Source: Sphingobacterium litopenaei (GTDB lineage Bacteria > Bacteroidota > Bacteroidia > Sphingobacteriales > Sphingobacteriaceae). From it: a stretch of 57,771 bases of DNA. The stretch is from contig NZ_JACOIJ010000022.1 in assembly GCF_014692495.1 (NCBI RefSeq), forward strand, positions 1-57,771. Reading direction: 5' to 3'. A model generated the notes under the pieces. The model searched no databases and was not told where the DNA came from. It saw only the letters and a list, made by a program, of their open reading frames with translations. Every line of letters starts with the position of its first letter. The stretch's first letter is position 1. A program made the translations under genes and the position numbers. This document shows, piece by piece, positions 36,084 through 45,906 of the stretch.

Positions 36084-36751
36084 AAATACCAATTTTGATT
36101 ATTTTATTGCTCACCGCCGTAAAAAAACTTGAGGCTCAAAGTGGAGTTACGGTAATTCATGATGCTAATCACTTGCGTATTATTAATGAAAATGCCGCCG
36201 TACGCTTATCAGCAGAAAGTTATCATAAATCCCTATTAAGCCAAATAAATACTCAGGTAGAGAATATCAATACAAATTTAAGCGCGGTTGTATTGGTGAA
36301 AAATATAATTCACCAGTCTTTAACCCATATTGATGAGAGTTTGAAATCCTCTATTCAAGTAATAGGTATAGCTAGATTAGTAGAAGAGATCTATAAAGAA
36401 AGCGCTGAGCTGTTACAGCAAGCATCAAAAGAGCCCTATCTCCTGCTTTTTGCCGAACAAGCTTCCAAGAATTTTAAGGACAGAAGTGTTAAACTGGCTC
36501 TAGAGGTCTCGGAGTTCGTATTAAAGGAAGGAGCAAACATTCTTATGGATTACCAAAAACGAGATTATTTACTTACTAAGATAACGCTAGAGCTTAAAGT
36601 AATAAGAGCATTAGTATTTTCAATGCACAGAGCTATCTACTGGGCTAAAATAAACGGTTTTATCAAATCCGTAAATCCGTATGCGAGCTTCATAAATATG
36701 GATAAGCAAAAAGCAGATGAAATACTCAGATACTATTACCTGCTAAAGTAA
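36080..36751 (+). CDS. Secreted conjugation protein, paralogue 3 of 3
   Basis: 223 residues with a signal peptide (IPILIILLLTAVKKLEAQ). It is closest to paralogue 1: LLLFAEQASKNFKDRSVKLALEVSEFVLKEG and NPYASFINMDKQKADEIL match its LLLFAEQGAREFKTRATNLSLEVGTFVLKGG and NPYSTFINIDKSIADDI. It ends the tandem array; a 41-base gap precedes the next gene. Confidence 0.75.
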   Translation: MKIPILIILLLTAVKKLEAQSGVTVIHDANHLRIINENAAVRLSAESYHKSLLSQINTQVENINTNLSAVVLVKNIIHQSLTHIDESLKSSIQVIGIARLVEEIYKESAELLQQASKEPYLLLFAEQASKNFKDRSVKLALEVSEFVLKEGANILMDYQKRDYLLTKITLELKVIRALVFSMHRAIYWAKINGFIKSVNPYASFINMDKQKADEILRYYYLLK

Positions 36752-36792
36752 TCCTATTATCTACCTATTAAATCACCCCAAAATCTAAAATT

Positions 36793-37593
36793 ATGGAAAA
36801 ATCCAAAGTATTATATCTAATACTATTCCCCATATTATTATACTCCCAAATGCTCAAAGGGCAGGGTGTATTAAAAATAAATGATAAGAATATTGTTTAT
36901 CAACAAGAAAGAATGGTATTTAAACAATGGGATAAAAATAAATTTACCCCGAAAAAAGGCTTTTTAAGTTTAAATCCTCAATACTGGATAACATGGGGTC
37001 TACATCCCAATTATCCCAAAACCGATAGACGTCCACTAGCTGCTGGTGGCCCACAGACTTTACGTATGGGTATGCTATTGGCAATGAAGGAATCTACAGA
37101 TAATTATAAACTTCATAGCGATACACTGTCATCTACAGCACTTACTCAAATATATAACTACGCCCCCCAAGCGACTTCTATAGATCCACTTTGGAACCTA
37201 TATTATAAAAATGAGCTGGCTCCACTTTTGCAGCAGCAATCTGATCCACTAAAAGATCTTCCTGTGGACTTAAAAAACAGTTTACTAGATAAAGGAGTCG
37301 TTAACTGGTATTTACAAGAGTATCAAAGTCTGCAGCAAAGGCTTTCGGCCACAAGAGAAACATATCTTGATAGAGGAAGCAGAATTCTAGGCTATCACCG
37401 CATCCTTGAAGAATTCCGCTTGCTAGAGAATAACTGGAAAGCAAAAGTTCAGTATCAAGCAAAATACCTACTGCTCAAGAAAAAGATACAGGTGAGTGAT
37501 ACCTCCATAAGTTTCAAACTTCCAGAATTTCCCAAATCTCAGACCGATATAGAAATAGCGAACAAAATTTTAACGCGCGCGTACGCCAAATAA
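36793..37593 (+). CDS. Hypothetical exported conjugation protein
   Basis: 266 residues with a signal peptide (LYLILFPILLYSQMLKGQ). Marked stretches are GFLSLNPQYWITWGLHPNYPKTDRRPL (about 57-83), WNLYYKNELAPLL, and a helical C-terminal half rich in Arg/Leu/Gln (NWYLQEYQSLQQRLSATRETYLDRG). The tryptophan/proline-rich segment resembles proteins seen in other Bacteroidota tra clusters (possibly DUF5045), but I am not sure of that name. It is probably periplasmic, between the VirB5-like array and TraJ. Confidence 0.65.
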   Translation: MEKSKVLYLILFPILLYSQMLKGQGVLKINDKNIVYQQERMVFKQWDKNKFTPKKGFLSLNPQYWITWGLHPNYPKTDRRPLAAGGPQTLRMGMLLAMKESTDNYKLHSDTLSSTALTQIYNYAPQATSIDPLWNLYYKNELAPLLQQQSDPLKDLPVDLKNSLLDKGVVNWYLQEYQSLQQRLSATRETYLDRGSRILGYHRILEEFRLLENNWKAKVQYQAKYLLLKKKIQVSDTSISFKLPEFPKSQTDIEIANKILTRAYAK

Positions 37594-37605
37594 TCCTTTA
37601 CTGCT

Positions 37606-38745
37606 ATGAATACTTTTGATTTTTTAGGTCATTTTGATAATAACCTCATTTTATTAAGCTCAAACGTTCCAGAATCCTTTAAAGATACTTTTAATTTTTT
37701 GCAGGGAGATGGCCTTTACGAACAAGGTGTGATGCACTTCTTGCAAGGCATGAAAAACACCATGTGGACGCATTTTGACGTGTTTATTGCTGATGCCCAA
37801 GCCTTAGCAGCTATATTTATGCTAATATCTTTCGGTATGCGATCCTATGAAATGATGGCCGGAGATAAGAAGCTAGAAATAATGCCTCTCTTACGCCCTT
37901 TCGCTTTAGTAATGGTTATCATTTGGTGGAGCGCCTTTACCAAAGTTATATCATACCCTACTGATATTGTGGCTGCTAAAACCGAGTCGTTATTTGATAA
38001 TGGTCAAATGCAGATTAATGCATTACGAATAAAGCGAGCAGATTTAATGATTAAAATTGCCGACCAGCTAACAACTATTCAGGCAGAAACCGAAGTGGCT
38101 CAAAAAGAGGCCGACTCATGGTATGCTAAAGCTTGGGAGTCTGTCACCTCCACTGTAAAAGAAGGATTTACTAATGTCTGGAATACTGTAACGCAGCTTA
38201 AAAACAGAATGCAGGTGAACTTACAGTTACTACTAACCTATACTCTAGAAACGCTCGCCCTGTGGGTTTTAAGAATTTGTGTTTATATAATTTTTATGAT
38301 TCAAATTATTTATTCTACAATTCTAATCATACTAGGACCGTTTTCAGTTTCCACAAGTATATTGCCGGCTTTTAGAGATTCTTTTGCCAGTTGGATAGCC
38401 CGATTTGTTAGTGTAAACCTGTACTCCGGGATTGCTTACCTAGTAATGCATATATCAGGTTTATTTCAACAATATGCCCTAGAAGCTGAAATTACTCGAT
38501 ATGAACAGCTTCTGTCCAACGCAGAGAATACCTTAGAGAAAATGGGCTGGTTTGCCTCCAATGGTATATTAAGTTTCGGGATTGTTATCATCTCGTTTTT
38601 AATAGGGGGACTAACCATGTTAACAGTGCCTAGCATCAGTACGTGGATTGTATCTACAAGTGGTATTACCTCAGCAGTAAGTACAGTGGCCAGAAATTCT
38701 TCTACCGCATTACGCGCAGCTAGTAAAATAGTAACCAAAGTTTAA
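37606..38745 (+). CDS. traJ: TraJ-like conjugative transfer membrane protein (VirB6-like)
   Basis: 379 residues. A soluble N-terminal part (FLGHFDNNLILLSSNVPESFKDTFNFL) is followed by at least six transmembrane helices at about 63-80, 105-125, 208-250, 265-290 and 320-350. FGMRSYEMMAGDKKLEIMPLLRPF and GPFSVSTSILPAFRDSFASWIARFVSVNLY are the conserved blocks of the TraJ/TrbL family. It forms part of the inner-membrane channel. It lies 12 bases downstream of the previous gene and upstream of traK, the standard order. Confidence 0.88.
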   Translation: MNTFDFLGHFDNNLILLSSNVPESFKDTFNFLQGDGLYEQGVMHFLQGMKNTMWTHFDVFIADAQALAAIFMLISFGMRSYEMMAGDKKLEIMPLLRPFALVMVIIWWSAFTKVISYPTDIVAAKTESLFDNGQMQINALRIKRADLMIKIADQLTTIQAETEVAQKEADSWYAKAWESVTSTVKEGFTNVWNTVTQLKNRMQVNLQLLLTYTLETLALWVLRICVYIIFMIQIIYSTILIILGPFSVSTSILPAFRDSFASWIARFVSVNLYSGIAYLVMHISGLFQQYALEAEITRYEQLLSNAENTLEKMGWFASNGILSFGIVIISFLIGGLTMLTVPSISTWIVSTSGITSAVSTVARNSSTALRAASKIVTKV

Positions 38746-38764
38746 CTTCCAAAATCCTTTGAGC

Positions 38765-39385
38765 ATGATAATTAAAAATATTGAGAGCAAAATAAGATTA
38801 GCCTCTTGGGTTGCAATCTCCAGCATGATAGTCTGTATAATTATTTCTTTAGGTGTAAGTATTCTGGCTTATAAGCAGATACTCCAAGCAAGAAAATCAG
38901 TATATATATTAGATCAGAATTCTACGCCTTACCAAGCAAATCAGCTTGATCTAAGCGTTAATAGGCCTCTTGAATACCGCACCCATGTGAATTTATTTCA
39001 CATGCTATTTTTCACACTTGCTCCCGATGAAAAATTCATTGAGTACCAAATGAAAAAAGCAATGTATCTAATTGATGAAACAGGTGCATTACAATACAAC
39101 AACTTACGGGAAAAAGGATTCTTTAATTCTATATTATCCTCTAGCGCTGTGCTAACTATACAAACAGATTCTATATATGTAGACCCAGAAAAAAAATACT
39201 TCCGTTACTACGGTAAGCAAACTATTGATAGAAGAAGCTCCACAGTGATTAGAACAATTATCACAGAGGGCTACTTGCATGATTTGAAGCTACGAACCGA
39301 GAACAATGGCCATGGCGTGCTAATTACGAAATGGAAAACAATAGAAAATAAAGATATAAGCAATGTTCAGAAAAACAACATCTAA
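38765..39385 (+). CDS. traK: TraK-like conjugation protein (VirB8-like)
   Basis: ATG 38765 is chosen over an in-frame TTG at 38759. 206 residues: one membrane helix near the N terminus (ISSMIVCIIISLGVSILAYKQIL) and a periplasmic domain with RTHVNLFHMLFFTLAPDEKFIEYQMKKAMYLID, the TraK hallmark. VirB8-like proteins scaffold the inner-membrane complex. It overlaps the next gene by 23 bases. Confidence 0.88.
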   Translation: MIIKNIESKIRLASWVAISSMIVCIIISLGVSILAYKQILQARKSVYILDQNSTPYQANQLDLSVNRPLEYRTHVNLFHMLFFTLAPDEKFIEYQMKKAMYLIDETGALQYNNLREKGFFNSILSSSAVLTIQTDSIYVDPEKKYFRYYGKQTIDRRSSTVIRTIITEGYLHDLKLRTENNGHGVLITKWKTIENKDISNVQKNNI

Positions 39386-39812
39386 CCAGGTAGATAAACC
39401 AACGCTCTGGCAGGAGATCTATAACCGCTGGGAGGATCAAATTAATTTTTTAAGCATTAAAATAACAGCTATTCTTATTAACTACCCCAGAGCTATATAC
39501 ACTGTCATGATAACAAGCATTCTAATCTCTTTAGTATGCTTTTTTTATTTCCCTAAAATACCACAACAGAACACTCCACTAACTTCAGCAAGTATGATCA
39601 ACAGCGTAAGCTCCTCAATTGGCAGCATAGCCTCCAGCGCAGGGGCAGCTAAAGAAATACTGGAACTGCAGAGTATACTAGAAAATATAGTTAATAAAGA
39701 TTCATTAACTCAACAAGATAGTATGATGGTATTATATGTTTTTGAAAGAATGCATCAAATTGAAAATAGCATCATCAAACCTAAAATACCCGATTCTCTA
39801 ACCCACAAATAG
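39363..39812 (+). CDS. TraL-position membrane protein
   Basis: 149 residues: a basic N-terminal cytoplasmic part, one transmembrane helix at about 45-67 (AIYTVMITSILISLVCFFYF) and a Ser/Ala-rich, then helical, periplasmic tail. The sequence is not distinctive, but the place between traK and traM and the topology match the small TraL proteins. Translation is probably coupled to traK. Confidence 0.65.
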   Translation: MFRKTTSNQVDKPTLWQEIYNRWEDQINFLSIKITAILINYPRAIYTVMITSILISLVCFFYFPKIPQQNTPLTSASMINSVSSSIGSIASSAGAAKEILELQSILENIVNKDSLTQQDSMMVLYVFERMHQIENSIIKPKIPDSLTHK

Positions 39813-39818
39813 ATTATT

Positions 39819-40982
39819 ATGAAAGTTAATTTCAAAAAACCACGGTATATTATCCCTTTAATTGCACTTCCGTTTTTATGTATATTTTATTATGTATTTA
39901 ACGACTTCTTTCAGCTCAAGCAGAATACTGAAGGTGAGCATTCAGGCTCTTTGCAGGAAAGTATTGCCGATGTATCTGATGAAATAAAAAAACGTGAACT
40001 TGCCGATAAGCTCGCGGCCTATAAAAACCAATACAAATCTGCAGATGGATATACAGCAATAAGTGAAATACAGCAGGATCAGCAGGCGGATTTTAAGTTT
40101 GATGATTTATATAATGAAAAGGAAAAGCAAAAATTAGATTCAATTGAAAAATCATTATCATCACTACATTTATCTTACAACCCAAGCAATACATCCGCTA
40201 CAAAAAAAGAGGATATGGAGCTGCAGAACATCCTTAATAATTTAACTTATAACAACAGTACTGCTACCAAAGAAAATAATCAGACAAAACAAATAGATCC
40301 TTTAGATCTTTTTAGAAGGCAGATGGCCCTTGCCGATAGTTTTGCTAAAGCCAATGATCCACAATATATGGAGCAAGAAAATAAAGCAGTTGTAGAGCAA
40401 CCCAATCCAGCAGGGCAGGCACAATCTGCCAGCCTAAAGGTTCAAAAGTTCATTACCAACGAAAAAGTCTTTAATACCATAAAAAGCGGAGAGCAAATAA
40501 GCTTAATTAAGGCAATTATCGATGAGAACAGAACATCATATGCTGATTCGCGACTCCGGCTACGTCTTGTGGAAGATCTTAAAGTAGCAGAACACAAAAT
40601 TGACAAAGGTACTTTTCTATATGCAAATGTATCTGGGTTTTCTGCTCAGAGAGTCCAGTTAACAATATATTCAATAATGCATAAGGACCAAATATTGCCC
40701 GTTAAATTGGAAATATATGATCAAGATGGACAGGCTGGATTATATGTCCCGGAATCTCAGTTTAGAGAATTTGGCAGAGAGATTAGCAGTAACTCAGCGC
40801 AAGGAATTAATATCAACCAACAAGCAGAAAATAATGCGCAATTATTAATGAGCACGCTTCAGCGTATGTTTCAATCGACAACCACAGCCATCAATAAACA
40901 TATAAGAAAGAATAAAGCAAAAATAAAATACAATACACATGTCTATTTAATAGACTCTAGCACCAAGAATACAGGAAGGTAA
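39819..40982 (+). CDS. traM: TraM-like conjugation protein (VirB10-like)
   Basis: 387 residues: N-terminal membrane anchor (YIIPLIALPFLCIFYYVFNDF), a long charged and Asn/Gln-rich linker (about 40-200), and the conserved C-terminal beta domain (SLIKAIIDENRTSYADSRLRLRLVEDLKVAEHKIDKGTFLYANVSGFSAQRVQLTI-type region, about 225-290, then the VPESQFREFGRE block). TraM spans the envelope and connects the ATPases to the outer-membrane ring. The linker length is within the family's range. Confidence 0.88.
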   Translation: MKVNFKKPRYIIPLIALPFLCIFYYVFNDFFQLKQNTEGEHSGSLQESIADVSDEIKKRELADKLAAYKNQYKSADGYTAISEIQQDQQADFKFDDLYNEKEKQKLDSIEKSLSSLHLSYNPSNTSATKKEDMELQNILNNLTYNNSTATKENNQTKQIDPLDLFRRQMALADSFAKANDPQYMEQENKAVVEQPNPAGQAQSASLKVQKFITNEKVFNTIKSGEQISLIKAIIDENRTSYADSRLRLRLVEDLKVAEHKIDKGTFLYANVSGFSAQRVQLTIYSIMHKDQILPVKLEIYDQDGQAGLYVPESQFREFGREISSNSAQGININQQAENNAQLLMSTLQRMFQSTTTAINKHIRKNKAKIKYNTHVYLIDSSTKNTGR

Positions 40983-41080
40983 AATCCATTTCGTTCTCAC
41001 CTTAATTCTATCCAGCACAAACCAAATTTATTAACCGTGAATCATTATATAAAATTTATCACCCTCATAATTATAACACT

Positions 41081-41932
41081 ATGAAAAACATAAAATATAT
41101 ATTTTCCGTAATAGTATCCCTTCTATCTCTAACTGGGCTATATGGTCAAAAACCATCAAGTGGACTTACACTAATGCAGCAGTTACCTGTAATATATCTC
41201 CACTCGGACAATTCCGTACATTTTCTTTCGCCCCAACCGATTAAATATGTAGATATATCTACTCATCAGGTCCATGGAGATTTGCCGCTAGAAAATATGC
41301 TTCGAATAAAATTTCAAAATGATTCAACAGGAACGAAACCTGCTGATAATGAACTAGGTACACTAACCATTGTAGCAGAAGATTTTATTGCCCAGTACAG
41401 GTTATGTTATCTTGATTTATTTCAAGAAAATTTGCCATCACTAATAGAAATCGATCCCTTGCTATGCCAGCCTTTAAATACTTCTGGTGATATTTTATCC
41501 GAGATGAATAAAAAAGAGATCTCAATAAATATCTTATCTAAAAGAAATTACAAACCCATAGTACAAAAGAAGGATTTTGGAATAAGTGTTTCTGTAAATC
41601 AGATTTATTCAGTAGGCGATTATATGTTTTTGGATATCAGCTTCTCCAATGCCACCAAACTAAGTTATGACATAGATGAATTCAGAATTTTTATTGAGGA
41701 TAAAAAAATACTTAAAACCAGCAACTTTCAAAGTCTTGAAATTACACCCATATGGAAATTCAAGGAAATCAGCAGTATAAAATCCAAACAAAGAAATATC
41801 TATGTCATTAAAAAAGTTATTTTTCCAAATAACAAGGTGCTTAAAATCAGCCTCAGCGAAAAACAGATCTCTGGGCGTATGATCGATGTAAAGGTCGATT
41901 TTAAAGACATATTAAATGCCCAAAGCATATAA
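41081..41932 (+). CDS. traN: TraN-like DUF4138 conjugation protein (VirB9-like)
   Basis: 283 residues with signal peptide (FSVIVSLLSLTGLYGQ). The start of the mature part (LPVIYLHSDNSVHFLSPQPIKYVDIS) and the C-terminal beta region (YMFLDISFSNATKLSYDIDEFRIFIEDKK, then WKFKEISSIKSKQRNIYVIKK) fit DUF4138. It probably forms the outer-membrane-associated ring with TraM. A 98-base gap without a visible terminator precedes it. Confidence 0.87.
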   Translation: MKNIKYIFSVIVSLLSLTGLYGQKPSSGLTLMQQLPVIYLHSDNSVHFLSPQPIKYVDISTHQVHGDLPLENMLRIKFQNDSTGTKPADNELGTLTIVAEDFIAQYRLCYLDLFQENLPSLIEIDPLLCQPLNTSGDILSEMNKKEISINILSKRNYKPIVQKKDFGISVSVNQIYSVGDYMFLDISFSNATKLSYDIDEFRIFIEDKKILKTSNFQSLEITPIWKFKEISSIKSKQRNIYVIKKVIFPNNKVLKISLSEKQISGRMIDVKVDFKDILNAQSI

Positions 41933-41978
41933 AGTATATCCCGCTCTTATAATATTACAATCCTAGATAAGAGAAATT

Positions 41979-43949
41979 ATGGAAGAAACTAAAGAACAAA
42001 AAAGTCTATATAGGTTACTTCAATTTGCAATTTATCTTTCTGTTTTGCTGGAAATATACTTGTTTATATTTGCTAAAGAGTTGCTTGTCCCAAAGTACGT
42101 ACTGGTTATAAATCTGACATACAAAATTCTAAGCTTACCCATTTATTCCAGTCCAATTACAAGTAAATTATTTACTCTTAGCCTTGTAGCCTTAGTTGCA
42201 ATAGGAACTTTATCAAAAAAGAAAGTCGACCTAAGCACTCAAAAACACATACTTTACCCACTTATTTTGGGGACATTCCTCTTGAGTATTTCCATTTGGG
42301 TATATTATAAAATTCATAGCAGAGGCTCCCTTTTTGGATTTCCAACCATAGATATAATCTATGCTATATGCAGTATAATCGGCACCTTACTTCTTCATGT
42401 CGCTTTAAGTAACATCTCCAAAATCATCCATTCTAACCTGGGAAAAGACCGCTGGAATATCGAACAGGAATCTTTTGCTCAGCAGACAAAAGCTTCAATC
42501 TCCCCATACTCGGTCAACATACCTATGCTTTTTTATTATAAAAGAAAAGTAAATCAAGGATATATCACTCTGGAGAATTTATTTAGAGGTCTTTTGGTTT
42601 GCGGGGTACCAGGTAGCGGAAAAAGTTTTGGTGTGATAATGCCAATCATACGTCAGATGATAAATAAGTCATTTACCATGTGCCTATATGATCTGAAATA
42701 TCCAGATCTGGGTAAAATAGCGTATTATCATTACTCAAAAATGCTTATGCAGGGTTATGATCACAATTTTCATGTTATCAATCTTAATCAGCCTCATAAA
42801 AGTCGTAGAGTAAACCCATTCAAAAGTGAATATATAAAAACCTTAGCTGATGCTTCAGAAACTGCCGAAGCGTTAGTGGAAGCCTTAAAGAAAGGCGATA
42901 AATCAGCTGGGAGCGATCAGTTTTTTACCCAGTCTGCCATAAATTTTCTAGCGGCGTGTATATATTTTTTCAGTAAGCATAAGGCAGGAAAGTACTCCTC
43001 CCTACCGCATGTACTTGCTTTCTTAAATTTATCATATGATCAGATTTTCACCGTACTATTCAGTAATAGTGAGCTTGCCTCACTACTTTCACCCTTTATG
43101 TCTGCATATAAAGCTAAAGCCTTCGACCAATTAGAAGGACAAGTAGGAACATTAAAAATTTTTATTTCCAGAATGGCTACAAAGGAAACATTTTGGGTTT
43201 TTTCTGGGGATGATTTTGATCTTCACATCTCTTCACCAAAATGTCCCTCCATTTTAGTACTGGCCAATGACCCCAGCACGCAGAGTATAAACTCAACTTG
43301 TCTATCCATTGTCCTTAACAGAGTTACTAAACTTATCAATACCAAGGGCAATCTTCCTGTTGGCCTTGTGGTGGATGAAGCCCCAAGTGTATACATCCAT
43401 AAAATTGATGTATTACTCGCTCAAGCCAGGTCCAATCTATCGGCCGTAGTGCTTGGTATTCAAGAGCTCCCAATGCTTCGCCAGCAATATGGAAAAGAGG
43501 CTGCAGACACCATAATGTCTATAATGGGGAATATTATATCCGGGGCGGTGCGTAGCAAAGACACTTTGGAATGGTTAGAGAAACTTTTTGGAAAAGTAAA
43601 GCAACAAGGTGAAAGTTTAAGCATTGATAGATCCAAAACTTCTATTTCGGTAAATGAAAAACTTGATTCGCTAATACCAGCTGGAAAAATCGCTTCCCTC
43701 TCGGCGGGCGAAGTGGTAGGAATACTTGCTCGTGATAAAATAGAGAAATTTACAGGGGCATTTCAAACCACAGCAATCAATTGTAGAATAAACCTAAACA
43801 TGACTGAACTGCAAGTGGAGGAATCAAATTATAAAGAGATGCCTTCCTACTATGACTTTGGAGGTAAGCAAGAAGAAATACTGCTAGAGAACTATTCCCA
43901 AATTATTCAGCAGGTTAACCAAATGGTAGATCAGATTATCCCAAATTAA
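41979..43949 (+). CDS. Type IV coupling protein (VirD4/TraG-type, MobC in Bacteroidota)
   Basis: 656 residues: four N-terminal transmembrane helices (about 12-150), then the ATPase: Walker A GVPGSGKSFGVIMPIIRQM (about 210), LYDLKYPDLGKIAYYHY, HVINLNQPHKSRRVNPF, Walker B GLVVDEAPSVYIHKID (about 465) and VVLGIQELPMLRQQYGKEA. It brings the relaxase-DNA complex to the secretion channel. The gene lies downstream of the channel genes rather than next to the relaxase, unlike many Bacteroidota elements. Confidence 0.92.
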   Translation: MEETKEQKSLYRLLQFAIYLSVLLEIYLFIFAKELLVPKYVLVINLTYKILSLPIYSSPITSKLFTLSLVALVAIGTLSKKKVDLSTQKHILYPLILGTFLLSISIWVYYKIHSRGSLFGFPTIDIIYAICSIIGTLLLHVALSNISKIIHSNLGKDRWNIEQESFAQQTKASISPYSVNIPMLFYYKRKVNQGYITLENLFRGLLVCGVPGSGKSFGVIMPIIRQMINKSFTMCLYDLKYPDLGKIAYYHYSKMLMQGYDHNFHVINLNQPHKSRRVNPFKSEYIKTLADASETAEALVEALKKGDKSAGSDQFFTQSAINFLAACIYFFSKHKAGKYSSLPHVLAFLNLSYDQIFTVLFSNSELASLLSPFMSAYKAKAFDQLEGQVGTLKIFISRMATKETFWVFSGDDFDLHISSPKCPSILVLANDPSTQSINSTCLSIVLNRVTKLINTKGNLPVGLVVDEAPSVYIHKIDVLLAQARSNLSAVVLGIQELPMLRQQYGKEAADTIMSIMGNIISGAVRSKDTLEWLEKLFGKVKQQGESLSIDRSKTSISVNEKLDSLIPAGKIASLSAGEVVGILARDKIEKFTGAFQTTAINCRINLNMTELQVEESNYKEMPSYYDFGGKQEEILLENYSQIIQQVNQMVDQIIPN

Positions 43950-43983
43950 TCTCTTGAATTCTCTTTAAAAAAACTCAAAGAAT

Positions 43984-44493
43984 ATGATATCCTTATTATT
44001 AAACTTCTGCCTTTGCGGCAGAGGTATTAAATCCTTACTGCTCGCTTTTTGGCTATCTGTTTTACTTCTACCTAAAATTCATTTTGCACAGCAGCTCAAA
44101 ATCAGCAGTCCTTTGCCTAAGCTCATCGTAACCTCCCCCTATGGTAAACGTATTCATCCTATTCTTGGTGTACAGAAATTCCATAGCGGTATAGATCTTA
44201 AATCTCAATCTGATACTATAAAAAGTATACTAGATGGACAGGTATTGCAGGCTGGCTATAATAGACAATTGGGCAATTTTATAGCCATCAAACATGGAGC
44301 TCTGGAAATTTGGTATGCCCATCTAAGCCGCATCTACGTCATGGCTGAGGATATGGTATCTGCTGGGGAGAATATAGGTATTACAGGAAATACGGGTCTG
44401 GCAACAGGTGAACATTTGCACCTAGCTATAAAAATCAATGGTTATTTTATCAACCCCCTTAAATTTCTAAAAGCCCTACAAAACCACAATTAA
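43984..44493 (+). CDS. Exported M23-family peptidoglycan peptidase
   Basis: 169 residues with a signal sequence (LLLAFWLSVLLLPKIHFAQ) and a LytM domain: VTSPYGKRIHPILGVQKFHSGIDLKS carries the first Zn ligands (His and Asp) and ATGEHLHLAIKING the HxH pair. It probably opens the cell wall locally for the conjugation channel, taking the place of a VirB1 lytic transglycosylase. Confidence 0.9.
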   Translation: MISLLLNFCLCGRGIKSLLLAFWLSVLLLPKIHFAQQLKISSPLPKLIVTSPYGKRIHPILGVQKFHSGIDLKSQSDTIKSILDGQVLQAGYNRQLGNFIAIKHGALEIWYAHLSRIYVMAEDMVSAGENIGITGNTGLATGEHLHLAIKINGYFINPLKFLKALQNHN

Positions 44494-44516
44494 AACACGT
44501 TTAAAAACCCAATAAC

Positions 44517-44675
44517 ATGGATAAACATTATAAAAGCCTACTGGAAAAACTAACCTTACTAGCCTCGCTCAAGAGTGTTGAACTCACCCCTGAAGAAGCT
44601 TTACTCTATGGAGTTGAATATTGCGATAATTTCAATGAATTTGAATTAATGGAAGGAGGCGAAGATGAGCAATAA
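44517..44675 (+). CDS. Small acidic protein, 52 residues
   Basis: ATG 44517 to TAA 44675: KHYKSLLEKLTLLASLKSVE then LTPEEALLYGVEYCDNFNEFEL. Acidic and helical, no membrane segment. It ends 11 bases inside ardC, and its last codons contain the GGAGG that serves as ribosome-binding site for ardC, so the two are translationally linked. The family is unknown. The neighbouring spacing and composition make it a credible gene. Confidence 0.7.
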   Translation: MDKHYKSLLEKLTLLASLKSVELTPEEALLYGVEYCDNFNEFELMEGGEDEQ

Positions 44676-45885
44676 AAATTCAAAAGCACTACACGAAATA
44701 GTAGCAAATACGATCATTAAAAAGCTGGAAGAAGGAACTGCACCTTGGCAACTGCCCTGGAATAGTAATGGGGCATCTTTTATTCTCCCCTATAATGCAA
44801 TCACCGGTAATCGTTATAAAGGAATAAACATATTATCCCTATTAAGTGCCGAAAGAAATGATCCCCGATGGTTAACATTCAAACAGGCAGAATCAAAAGG
44901 ATACAGTATAAAAAAGGGAGAAAAAGCTACGCTTATCCAATATGTGAAAACTCATGATTATTTAACTCCCCGAGATGAGCAGGGCAGAATTATTAACCCC
45001 CAAGATGGAAAACCTTCCAAAGAGCTTCAAAAACTTAAAACACCCATTATTACCACTGCATGGGTTTTTAATGCTGAGCAAGTAAATGGTATCGAGCCAT
45101 TGAAAATTAGAGAAATAAAAAGTTCAAACTGGGAAGGCTTGCAAAGGGTTGAAAATCTTATAAAGGAGTCCAAAGCTGATATATCTCATACCAATGAAAA
45201 CAGAGCCTATTATAATTCAGCAACCGATAAGATTATAATGCCTAAACGTAATCAGTTTGATTCGGCGGATAAATATTACGCCACCATCCTACATGAAATG
45301 AGTCACTGGACATCACACAAGGACCGTCTTAATAGAGATATAATAAACAAGTATGGAACAAGTGCATATGCCCGCGAAGAATTAAGGTCGGAAATAGCTT
45401 CGATGTTAATAGGGCATGAACTAAAAATAGGACATGATCCTTCCCAACATGTAGCCTATGTGGAGAGCTGGATTCAACTCCTAAAAGATAAGCCTTATGA
45501 AATACACGCTGCAGCAGCTGATGCTGAAAAGATATTAAACTATATAATGGCATTCGACATTAAAAGAGAAATCAATTCATCAAGACATGCAAATGAGAAT
45601 GCTAAAGCTATGGATAGAAAATTGGATTCAACCTTAAATATGGGAGATGTAATTCAATACAATAATTCTTCTTATAAAATCCATAGTTTGCTTAAAAGAG
45701 GTCGCTTTAAAGTAGAGGATCTCTCAACGGGAAATAACTTCATTCTTTCTAAATCCGATGTATTGTATAATTCATTAATCTCTGCTAAATCACCTACCAA
45801 GGTAATACCCATTAATATTAACCAAAACTCAGAACACATATCGCCAAAAGAAGAACACACCAACATTATATCAATTAAACGATAA
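44665..45885 (+). CDS. ardC: ArdC-like antirestriction protein
   Basis: 406 residues. The N-terminal ssDNA-binding domain (about 1-130) has IKKLEEGTAPWQLPWNSNG, GNRYKGINILSLL, WLTFKQAESKGYSIKKGEKAT and TTAWVFNAEQVNGI. The zincin-like domain carries HEMSHWTSHKDRL (about 209-221) with the later ELRSEIASML Glu. A C-terminal extension of about 100 residues ends the protein. ArdC proteins coat incoming single strands and protect them from restriction of the recipient. Its place late in the transfer operon fits entry-stage function. Confidence 0.92.
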   Translation: MSNKNSKALHEIVANTIIKKLEEGTAPWQLPWNSNGASFILPYNAITGNRYKGINILSLLSAERNDPRWLTFKQAESKGYSIKKGEKATLIQYVKTHDYLTPRDEQGRIINPQDGKPSKELQKLKTPIITTAWVFNAEQVNGIEPLKIREIKSSNWEGLQRVENLIKESKADISHTNENRAYYNSATDKIIMPKRNQFDSADKYYATILHEMSHWTSHKDRLNRDIINKYGTSAYAREELRSEIASMLIGHELKIGHDPSQHVAYVESWIQLLKDKPYEIHAAAADAEKILNYIMAFDIKREINSSRHANENAKAMDRKLDSTLNMGDVIQYNNSSYKIHSLLKRGRFKVEDLSTGNNFILSKSDVLYNSLISAKSPTKVIPININQNSEHISPKEEHTNIISIKR

Positions 45886-45906
45886 CATCGCTCAAACCTT
45901 AAAATC

